This document shows positions 1 to 5,056 of a stretch of 5,056 bases of DNA, one piece after another. Both the position numbers and the translations under genes were made by a program. Within the stretch, counting starts at the first letter, position 1. Every line of letters begins with the position of its first letter. The DNA is from Phycisphaerae bacterium SM23_33 (GTDB lineage: Bacteria > Planctomycetota > Phycisphaerae > SM23-33), in NCBI GenBank assembly GCA_001303665.1, contig LJUF01000278.1, positions 1 through 5,056 of the forward strand, given 5' to 3'. The notes under the pieces were generated by a model, which saw nothing but the letters and a program-made list of their open reading frames with translations, did not search any database and was not told where the DNA came from.

Positions 1-1
1 C

Positions 2-637
2 TACGAGGACGTCTTCCGGTTTCCCCCCGGGGCGCTGGGCGTGCACGTGGACAGCAGTTGCATGCGATGGGCCCAGCAGGCCATGAAGCGCGGCATCGCC
101 GCCACCTTCGGCGTGACCGCCGAGCCGCTGTCCGCCGGCATCCCTTACGGCAACAACCTGCTGCTGGCCCTGGCCAGCGGGTACGACTGGGCCGAGTCCG
201 TTTACGGCGCCCTGCGCCTCGCCCAGCGCTGGACCGGCGTGGTCTTCGGCGACCCGCTCTACGCCCCTTTCCGCTCCAGGCAGCTCGCCGACAAGACGCC
301 GCCGGTCATCGGGCCCGTCACCGTCACGCCCGCCGGCCGCGGGGCTGTCGTCGTGGCCGCGTCCCTGGCCGGCAAGACCCCCGACGAGCTGGCCGACGTG
401 GCCCTGTTCCAGCTCGAATACGGCCTCACCACGCAGTATGGAAACACCGTTGAGTTCCACGACTGGCCCGAGCCGCAAAAGGCCCGCGGCGTCAAGGCAA
501 GGCGCTTCGGCTACTCCCGCCATTTCCGGCGGAAGCTCACGGGACTTGCGGCGGGCGGGACCTATCACTTCCGCCTGACCGCCCGCGACCCCGCCGGGCT
601 CGAAACGCACACCGCCGACGCCACCTTCGGACCGTGA
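2..637 (+). CDS. TIGR03790-like protein with C-terminal fibronectin III-like domain (5' end missing)
   Basis: The frame is open from the window edge, so the N-terminus lies upstream; 211 residues are visible. Residues 1-90 match my memory of the C-terminal half of the TIGR03790 family: a PPGALGVHV strand, a helix, the RGIAATFG segment, an EP turn (41-42), an aromatic-rich helix, and the closing GDPLYAPF motif (83-90). That family has no known function and is reported mainly in exosortase/PEP-CTERM-bearing bacteria. From about residue 98 to 209 there is a beta-rich domain ending LTGL...TYHFRLTARD (179-196), typical of the last strands of a fibronectin III fold, which suggests an extracytoplasmic protein. 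A start at the GTG of position 41 would cut into the conserved domain, so the gene very probably begins outside the window. The next gene follows within 18 bases. The family call is by eye; the FN3 call is structural inference. Confidence 0.8.
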   Translation, partial: YEDVFRFPPGALGVHVDSSCMRWAQQAMKRGIAATFGVTAEPLSAGIPYGNNLLLALASGYDWAESVYGALRLAQRWTGVVFGDPLYAPFRSRQLADKTPPVIGPVTVTPAGRGAVVVAASLAGKTPDELADVALFQLEYGLTTQYGNTVEFHDWPEPQKARGVKARRFGYSRHFRRKLTGLAAGGTYHFRLTARDPAGLETHTADATFGP

Positions 638-655
638 AAGGCAGGCCCCTTGGAC

Positions 656-1126
656 ATGCAAGACGCCATCCGCATAAAGCCGCACCACTTCGTGGACATC
701 CTGACCTCCGTCGGCGCCGGCCAAACGACTTTCCAGCCGCACCCCTACGGCCACGCCCTGCACGCGGTCGCGGCCGGGATTCTCGGCCGGCCCGACGCCC
801 TCCTTGAGATCGAACTGGGCGCCGACGACATCTGCCGGCCGTGCGTCCACAACATCGCCGGGCTCTGCGACGACACCATTGACACGTCCTTCCGGCCCGA
901 AGCGCCCTCATCCAAGAGACAATGGAACCTGCTGATCGACCGGCGCTGGTGCGAGCGACTGGGGGTCGGCCAAGGCGACCGGCTGACGGCCCAGGAGTTC
1001 TGCCTGCGCCTCAGGGACCGCGCCGGTGACATCACGGAGATTTACCGCGAAATCCCCGCCGACCGCACCGCCGAACGAGCGGACAAGCTGAAAAAGGGAG
1101 TTGACCGGTTCCTGCGGGAGCCATAG
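656..1126 (+). CDS. DUF1284-like small cysteine-motif protein
   Basis: A protein of 156 residues from the ATG at 656, or 158 from an in-frame TTG at 650. Both starts are possible: AGG at 643-645 lies 10 bases before the ATG, and AAGG at 638-641 lies 8 bases before the TTG. Using TTG numbering, it opens with IKPHHF (9-14), has a DDIC motif (59-62), and a C-x2-C-x7-C cluster at Cys62, Cys65 and Cys73; Cys101 and Cys118 lie further on. The PHH opening, the DDIC-x2-C cluster and the later short helices resemble DUF1284, a small family proposed to bind iron or an iron-sulfur centre. In the family as I recall it, a cysteine follows the HH pair (HHLLC); here that position is Asp16. No signal peptide or membrane segment is visible, so it is probably cytoplasmic. 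It follows the TIGR03790-like gene closely, which suggests co-transcription. Function unknown; family assignment moderate. Confidence 0.75.
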   Translation: MQDAIRIKPHHFVDILTSVGAGQTTFQPHPYGHALHAVAAGILGRPDALLEIELGADDICRPCVHNIAGLCDDTIDTSFRPEAPSSKRQWNLLIDRRWCERLGVGQGDRLTAQEFCLRLRDRAGDITEIYREIPADRTAERADKLKKGVDRFLREP

Positions 1127-1140
1127 GACGTCCGGTACGC

Positions 1141-1172
1141 AACGGCAGCCTTCCCGCGCGAGGGCTGACGTT
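1141..1172 (+). terminator. Candidate intrinsic terminator between convergent genes
   Basis: An imperfect hairpin in the 47-bp convergent gap. The inner stem pairs 1146-1153 with 1160-1167 (CAGCCTTC with GAGGGCTG, one G-U pair) around the 6-base loop CCGCGC. An outer stem pairs AACG (1141-1144) with CGTT (1169-1172) across a single G/A mismatch. Four T residues at 1171-1174 give a short U-tract on the + strand, so it would best end the TIGR03790/DUF1284-like unit. On the - strand it sits just beyond the stop codon of the glycosidase gene but has no U-tract, so bidirectional action is less certain. Confidence 0.5.
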
Positions 1173-1173
1173 T

Positions 1174-2868
1174 TCACTGTGACAGGGCCGTCAGGAGCGC
1201 TCGGCGGGCGGCGCGGAACTCGGCCGCGTCCAGCCTGTAGTCCGTGAAGCTGCGGACGACCGAGTCCATGACGGCTCTGGCCTTCTCGGGCGACCTGGCC
1301 GCCAGGAGCTTCAACAGTTCGTAATCCTGGATGCCCTCCAGCATGGCCTCGTGGCGGATGGAGTCCAGCACGCCGCCGGGGCTGGGGTACACGATGTACC
1401 TGTCGCCCGGCGGCAGCCACGACTTGCCGTCGTTCTCCACGTCCTCAAAGGGGTTCCTCCGCGTCCACTGGTTCCAGCCCCAATGCAGGTAGCCGGCCGC
1501 GCCGTACTTGGCGTTGACCCAGTGCAGCAGGCGGACCTTCAAGAGGTGGTAGTCCATGAAGCGGTTCATGAACCGGCCGTCGCGCGGCCCGCAGCAGGTG
1601 TAGAACCACACCTCCTCGCCGGCCTCCTGCCGACCGCGATAGAAGGCGAGCTTGTGGCTGTAGTGGTCGAGCTGCGGCACCCAGGTGTCGATCGAGCCGA
1701 CCAATTCGTGGCAGTGGGTGGCCTCGACGGTCCTGAGCCTGGGGGCGTGCTGCTTCACCACGGCCGCCAGCTCCTTGTAGCGGTCGGCGTTCTTGGAGGT
1801 GGGCTCGTCGAAGACGTGCTGCAGGTAGATGTTCAGCCAGCCCTTCTGGGCCAGGTGTGCTTGCAGCGCCGGCAGGAACTGGGCGAGGAAGTCCTTGTGC
1901 GGCCTGCCCCACGAGCTGAGCTGCTTGCGGACGGCCTTGCCCTTCTCCACGACCCATACCGTGGACCGGTGATCGGTGGTGCCGTACCGCCCGCCGGCCA
2001 AGTGGCCGCCTTCGATCCGCCCGATCACCCCCTCCTCCTGAAACAGCCTCACCCACCGGTCGAAGTGCCTGAAGTCAAACGCGAGCCTGTCCCTGCCGTC
2101 GGCCTGCGCGGCGATCAACTCAAATATCGGCGTCAGGATCACGTTCTGCCGGTGGGCGGCCATGTTGCGGGTGTAGGCCCGAAGCACCGTCCAGTAGCCC
2201 TTTTCCGTCGGCCGCCAGGGAAAACGGGTTACCAGCTCCATGCGGTCGCGGCTGCCCACGCAGGTCCAGTTGGTCACCCACAGCGTCCGCTTGTCCGGCA
2301 GCAGGGCCTTGTGCACCTGGACGGTCAGGGGCAGCGCGGCTTCCCGGCGGCCGGCGCGGAAGCATGCCTGGCCGACGTATTCCCCCGGCCTGGCCTTCTT
2401 GGGCACGCGGACGGTGATCCACACCGGCTGGGTCTTGCCAGCGGGCAGGTCCAGCTTCGCCTCTTCCAGCAGCGGGTCGCCGTACCGGGTGGGGGCCTTG
2501 CGCAGGGCCGAGGCGTCGGAGTTCTTGCGGACGGGCACGAAACCCACGAAGCGGACTTGCACGTCCTCGATCTTCGCCCGGCCGGGTCCGGCCAGCGCGG
2601 CCACCGTGCACCGCAGGCCCGTCAGCGCCTGGGCGGCACGGACGGCAAACTGGGCCGACACCACCTCGTTCCGCGCCGCATCAATGACCAGCGCCGCCGG
2701 CTTGGCCGGCGGCTTGGTGTCTTCAAAGACCTTGACCATCGAATCCACCGGCCAGAGCTGTATGGCCGACTCGGGCGGCTGAATCACTTTCCCGGGCATG
2801 GCTGCTCCCGCCAGAATCACAAGGGTGGCAATGGGACCGGGGCTCGCCCGCGGGCTTGACCACCGCAT
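1174..2868 (-). CDS. GH123/DUF4091-like glycoside hydrolase, probably exported
   Basis: A protein of 564 residues from the ATG at 2868. An in-frame TTG at 2874 is less likely, because AGGAG at 2881-2877 is 8 bases from the ATG but only 2 from the TTG. Residues 1-24 look like a short signal peptide (arginines, then a hydrophobic stretch at about 13-23). Residues about 35-190 form a beta-sandwich-like N-terminal region. The following catalytic region resembles the GH123 (formerly DUF4091) barrel: HVFDEP carries an adjacent Asp354-Glu355 pair, as in characterised GH123 beta-N-acetylgalactosaminidases, where this pair performs substrate-assisted catalysis. Later family hallmarks are WGWNQW (463-468), NPFEDVE (472-478) and EGIQDYELL (511-519). 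It would act outside the cytoplasm on a glycan, possibly one with N-acetylhexosamine; substrate is inferred, since many DUF4091 proteins are uncharacterised. The gene lies 29 bases downstream of xerC on the same strand. Confidence 0.88.
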   Translation of the reverse strand: MRWSSPRASPGPIATLVILAGAAMPGKVIQPPESAIQLWPVDSMVKVFEDTKPPAKPAALVIDAARNEVVSAQFAVRAAQALTGLRCTVAALAGPGRAKIEDVQVRFVGFVPVRKNSDASALRKAPTRYGDPLLEEAKLDLPAGKTQPVWITVRVPKKARPGEYVGQACFRAGRREAALPLTVQVHKALLPDKRTLWVTNWTCVGSRDRMELVTRFPWRPTEKGYWTVLRAYTRNMAAHRQNVILTPIFELIAAQADGRDRLAFDFRHFDRWVRLFQEEGVIGRIEGGHLAGGRYGTTDHRSTVWVVEKGKAVRKQLSSWGRPHKDFLAQFLPALQAHLAQKGWLNIYLQHVFDEPTSKNADRYKELAAVVKQHAPRLRTVEATHCHELVGSIDTWVPQLDHYSHKLAFYRGRQEAGEEVWFYTCCGPRDGRFMNRFMDYHLLKVRLLHWVNAKYGAAGYLHWGWNQWTRRNPFEDVENDGKSWLPPGDRYIVYPSPGGVLDSIRHEAMLEGIQDYELLKLLAARSPEKARAVMDSVVRSFTDYRLDAAEFRAARRALLTALSQ

Positions 2869-2876
2869 GAACAACG

Positions 2877-2881
2877 CTCCT
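2877..2881 (-). promoter_or_regulatory. Ribosome binding site deciding the glycosidase start
   Basis: AGGAG on the - strand, 8 bases before the ATG at 2868 and only 2 bases before the alternative TTG at 2874. The spacing favours the ATG. It lies inside the 29-base gap after the xerC stop codon, so the downstream gene can be translated from a shared transcript. Confidence 0.7.
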
Positions 2882-2897
2882 CTTGCCGGCTGACAGT

Positions 2898-3920
2898 TTA
2901 CGCCCGATGCCGCCGCTTCGCCAGCGGGTGCGCCTTGTCATAAACCGCCTTCAGCCGGGCGGTGGTCAGGTGCGTGTAGATCTGCGTCGTGGAGATGCTC
3001 TTATGCCCCAACAGCTCCTGCACGCTGCGCAGGTCCGCCCCGCGGTTCAGCAGGTGCGTGGCGAAGCTGTGCCGCAGCGTGTGCGGGGTCACGCCCGGCG
3101 GCAGTCCGGCCAGCCTGATGTACTTCACCAGCTTCCGCCGGACCGACCGCCCCGACAGCCGCTCCCCGTGCTTGTTCACGAACAGCGGCCCGTCGGGGTC
3201 GTCGCCGGGTGAGCCCGCCCTCGCCCGCAGGGCCAGGTACTCCTCGATGGCATCCGCCGCCCTTGACCCCAGCGGCACCAGCCGCTCCTTCCTGCCCTTG
3301 CCCAGCACCCGCAGCGTCCCGCCGGCCTGGTCCAGGTCGCCCAGGCTCAGCCCGAGCAGCTCGCTGATTCTCAGCCCGGCCGAGTAGATGGTCTCGAGGA
3401 TGGCCCGGTCCCGCCCGGCCAGCAGGGCCTCGCAGGCCTTCACCGGGGCGCCGCCCCGCTCTGCCCGAATTGCCGTGATCGGCGCCTCCAGCAGCGCCGC
3501 CACCTGGGCCTCGTCCAGGCACGTCGGCAGCCGCTTGTCCTGCTTGGGCGTGCGAATGGCCACCACCGGGCTGCTGCGGATCTGCTCGGCGCGGGCAAGG
3601 TACTTATACAGGCTCCGCAGGCACGCGAGCTTGCGGGCAATGCTGGCCTTGGAATACGCCTCATTTCGCAGCATGGCCAGATACGCCCGCAGGTCGCCGG
3701 GCGCCACGGCCAGCAGCTTGCGGGTGAGCGCCTCGGCCAGCGCCGGCTCCAGCGGCGGCAGCGGCTCGCCCCGGCCCAGCGGCCGCTCCGCCCCGTCGGC
3801 CGCCAGGAACCGGCAGAACTGCGTCAGGTCCGCCTGGTACGCCCGCACCGTGTGCGCCGAAAAGTTCCGCTGCTCGGTGATGTATTCCAGGAACTTCGCA
3901 ATGACCGGTATGGCCATCAT
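2898..3920 (-). CDS. xerC: Tyrosine recombinase XerC-like
   Basis: A complete 340-residue tyrosine recombinase. Residues about 5-110 form the SAM-like core-binding domain (FSAHTVRAYQADL, 20-32). The catalytic domain carries every active-site residue: Arg184 (AGLRISE), Lys208 (GKGRKER), His280 and Arg283 (PHTLRH), His306 (LLGH) and the nucleophile Tyr315 (QIYTH). The tail AVYDKAHPLAKR matches XerC more than XerD. Xer proteins resolve chromosome dimers at dif by strand exchange; no dif site is visible here. It is about 40 residues longer than the usual 300, because of a proline/alanine-rich stretch near 42-75 and an insertion near 149-169 before GRDRAIL. The start is the first of two ATG codons; no earlier in-frame start is evident, and the upstream ribosome site is weak. 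The GH123-like gene follows after 29 bases. The recombinase call is very secure; XerC rather than XerD is moderately so. Confidence 0.95.
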   Translation of the reverse strand: MMAIPVIAKFLEYITEQRNFSAHTVRAYQADLTQFCRFLAADGAERPLGRGEPLPPLEPALAEALTRKLLAVAPGDLRAYLAMLRNEAYSKASIARKLACLRSLYKYLARAEQIRSSPVVAIRTPKQDKRLPTCLDEAQVAALLEAPITAIRAERGGAPVKACEALLAGRDRAILETIYSAGLRISELLGLSLGDLDQAGGTLRVLGKGRKERLVPLGSRAADAIEEYLALRARAGSPGDDPDGPLFVNKHGERLSGRSVRRKLVKYIRLAGLPPGVTPHTLRHSFATHLLNRGADLRSVQELLGHKSISTTQIYTHLTTARLKAVYDKAHPLAKRRHRA

Positions 3921-4058
3921 CGCCGCGCCCCAGGGACTCCAACACGGTCTACAGTTACAGAATCGGCCGGCGTTTCAAGACCGCTTTAGCGCGATTCCCC
4001 CAGAGCCCACGCATCGCCATGCACGTGTCCCCTGCCCGGCAGCAAGGCTGGCATCGGT

Positions 4059-4080
4059 CGGGGGCTTCTGGTAGCCTCCG
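4059..4080 (+). promoter_or_regulatory. Leader hairpin upstream of the GH4 gene
   Basis: CGGGGGCT (4059-4066) pairs with AGCCTCCG (4073-4080), one G-U pair, around a 6-base loop. A shorter alternative hairpin, AGCC (4073-4076) with GGCT (4081-4084), uses the same 3' arm, so the two are mutually exclusive. No U-tract follows, so a simple terminator is unlikely. Whether it matters depends on where transcription starts. Confidence 0.25.
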
Positions 4081-4106
4081 GGCTTTCGCTTGAGGTGAAA
4101 TGACGC

Positions 4107-4111
4107 GGGAG
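4107..4111 (+). promoter_or_regulatory. Ribosome binding site of the GH4 gene
   Basis: GGGAG, 7 bases before the ATG at 4119. This supports the ATG at 4119, which places the NAD-binding GAGS motif at residues 8-11, as expected for the family. A second purine-rich site, GAGGTGA (4092-4098), instead precedes an ATG at 4100 in another frame. Confidence 0.65.
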
Positions 4112-4118
4112 CCACGCC

Positions 4119-5056
4119 ATGCCCAGGATCGCCGTCATCGGAGCAGGGTCGATGGTCTTCAGCAGGAATCTCCTCTCCGACATCCTCTCCTTCGACGCCT
4201 TGAAGGACACCACCTTTGCCCTGATGGACATCGACGCCGAGCGGCTGCGGGTGGCCGGGGTCATGGCCGAGTCCATCAACCGCACCCGCCGGGCCGACGC
4301 CAAGATCATCACCACCGCCGACCGCCGCCGGGCCATCGAGGGCGCCGACTACGTCATCAACACCATCGGCGTGGGCGGCTTCGAGGCCACCAAGACGGAC
4401 CTCCGGGTGCCGGAGAGATTCGGCCTGCGGCAGGTGATCGGCGACACACTGTGCATCGGCGGGATCTTCCGCACCATCCGCTCGCTGCCGGTGGTGCTGG
4501 AGATGGTCGGCGAGATCGAGCAGCTCGCCCCCGACGCCCTGCTGTTGACGTACACCAACCCCATGGCGATGCACGTGCTGGGTATCGCCCGGTCCAGCGA
4601 CATCCGTGTGGTGGGCTTGTGCCACGGCGTCCGCTACACCCGCGGGCGGATGATCCTGCTGGCCCGGCTGGCGGAGATGGACCCGGCCGAGGCCGATGAG
4701 ATCCTCGCCAGCCGCACCTCCCCCCGCGAGCCCGGCGGCACCCGCTTCATGGACTTCTACCACCAGTGCGCCCTGAACGAGACGGTCGAGACGCTGTGCG
4801 CGGGCATCAACCACATGGCCGCCTTCCTGGTCTTCCGCGAGGCCGGCCGCGACCTGTACCCGCTGCTGCACAAGGCCTACGCCGACGAGCGGCTGCGGGC
4901 CCTGGAGCCGGTGCGGCTGGAGCTGATGGCCCGGTTCGGCTACTTCATGACGGAGCCCTCCGGCCACATCAGCGAATACCTGCCTTGGTTCCTCCGCTCC
5001 GAGGCGGAGATCCAGCGCCTCCACCTGCGCCCGGGGGCCTACATCGGCACCTGCCA
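4119..5056 (+). CDS. Glycoside hydrolase family 4 (alpha-galactosidase/alpha-glucosidase type), 3' end missing
   Basis: 312 codons are present before the window ends; GH4 proteins usually run about 430-480 residues, so roughly the last third is missing. The N-terminal Rossmann fold is clear: IGAGS (7-11), ALMDID (34-39) and the GGFEATK segment (86-92). The family motifs follow in order: DTLCIGGIFRTIRSLP (109-124), YTNPMAM (145-151) with Asn147, GLCHG (166-170) with metal-ligand Cys168, CAGINHM (227-233) with metal-ligand His232, and FGYFMTEPSGHISEYLPWF (273-291). GH4 enzymes need NAD+ and a divalent metal such as Mn2+, and cleave by an oxidation-elimination mechanism; they are cytoplasmic, and no signal peptide is seen here. 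The sequence is closest, by eye, to MelA-type alpha-galactosidases rather than 6-phospho-glycosidases, but substrate is not settled. The stretch between Cys168 and His232 is about 30 residues longer than in E. coli MelA. It is transcribed divergently from xerC. Confidence 0.93.
   Translation, partial: MPRIAVIGAGSMVFSRNLLSDILSFDALKDTTFALMDIDAERLRVAGVMAESINRTRRADAKIITTADRRRAIEGADYVINTIGVGGFEATKTDLRVPERFGLRQVIGDTLCIGGIFRTIRSLPVVLEMVGEIEQLAPDALLLTYTNPMAMHVLGIARSSDIRVVGLCHGVRYTRGRMILLARLAEMDPAEADEILASRTSPREPGGTRFMDFYHQCALNETVETLCAGINHMAAFLVFREAGRDLYPLLHKAYADERLRALEPVRLELMARFGYFMTEPSGHISEYLPWFLRSEAEIQRLHLRPGAYIGTC

Larger units (their letters stand above)
3921..4118. promoter_or_regulatory. Divergent intergenic region between xerC and the GH4 gene
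   Basis: A 198-bp gap that must hold the promoters or leaders of both flanking genes. For xerC, a TTGAAA -35-like box reads leftward at 3978-3973, with TGTAGA (3953-3948, 19-bp spacing) or TAACTG (3957-3952, 15-bp spacing) as poor -10 partners. No convincing sigma-70 promoter is seen for the GH4 gene. An inverted repeat GAATCG/CGATTC (3960-3965 and 3992-3997) overlaps the xerC promoter candidate and could be an operator or simply a hairpin. No gene or RNA gene is recognised in the gap. Confidence 0.35.

Noticed and set aside
41..637. GTG at 41 as the true start of the first gene
   Set aside because: The frame is open to the window edge, and the upstream residues (FPPGALG) belong to the conserved domain, so the gene is truncated by the window.
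908..1420. Open frame of 170 codons on the - strand spanning the convergent gap
   Set aside because: It overlaps the 3' ends of two supported genes on opposite strands, has atypical composition and no domain.
1351..2859. Open frame of 502 codons on the + strand, antisense to the GH123-like gene
   Set aside because: Low-complexity composition rich in Val, Gly, Arg and Pro, no recognisable domain, and it mirrors a gene with clear family motifs. Long antisense frames are expected in DNA with G/C-biased third codon positions.
2898..3920. Xer recombinase as the integrase of a mobile element
   Set aside because: No flanking tRNA, att-like direct repeats, cargo or phage genes. The C-terminus matches housekeeping XerC, and composition matches the neighbours.
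3388..4074. Open frame of 228 codons on the + strand, antisense to xerC and running into the divergent gap
   Set aside because: Ser/Arg/Ala-rich shadow of xerC with no motif and no good ribosome site.
3921..4118. dif site near xerC
   Set aside because: No 28-bp site with two 11-bp arms and an AT-rich centre resembling known dif sequences was seen here or elsewhere in the window.
4100..4699. Open frame of 199 codons on the + strand with GAGGTGA in front
   Set aside because: It overlaps the GH4 frame, is rich in Arg, His and Pro as expected of a shifted frame, and matches no family.
3975..5024. Open frame of 349 codons on the - strand, antisense to the GH4 gene
   Set aside because: Composition is dominated by Gly, Ala, His, Gln and Val repeats with no domain, and the opposite strand encodes a textbook GH4 enzyme.

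Overview
High-GC bacterial DNA whose protein families point to Planctomycetota or a related PVC-group lineage, probably a free-living or metagenome-derived organism. The basis is a TIGR03790-type protein (a family recalled as confined to exosortase-bearing bacteria), a GH123/DUF4091-type glycosidase and a GH4 glycosidase. Codons in the chosen frames end overwhelmingly in G or C, which separates real genes from the many antisense ORFs. The taxonomic call is an inference.

Layout: (1) Positions 1-637 (+) hold the 3' end of a TIGR03790-like gene ending in a fibronectin-III-like domain. (2) Twelve to eighteen bases later comes a small cysteine-containing DUF1284-like gene ending at 1126 (+). (3) A long imperfect hairpin in the 47-bp gap closes this pair against a convergent gene. 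(4) Positions 2868-1174 (-) encode a probably exported GH123/DUF4091-like glycoside hydrolase. (5) Twenty-nine bases upstream of it, on the same strand, is a complete XerC-like tyrosine recombinase (3920-2898). (6) A 198-bp divergent intergenic region separates xerC from (7) a GH4 family (alpha-galactosidase/alpha-glucosidase type) gene beginning at 4119 (+) and cut off by the window end.

How they work together: the two glycosidases suggest a glycan-utilisation neighbourhood, the GH123-like enzyme outside the cytoplasm and the GH4 enzyme cytoplasmic. The Xer recombinase looks like a housekeeping chromosome-dimer-resolution gene that shares a transcript with the GH123-like gene, and there is no sign of a mobile element around it. 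The TIGR03790/DUF1284-like pair looks like a separate two-gene transcription unit of unknown role. I found no CRISPR array, tRNA, rRNA, insertion sequence, phage gene or clearly new system. The points most worth checking are a DUF1284-like protein with an apparently altered cysteine set, a GH4 enzyme with an insertion between its two metal ligands, and the family-level puzzle of TIGR03790.
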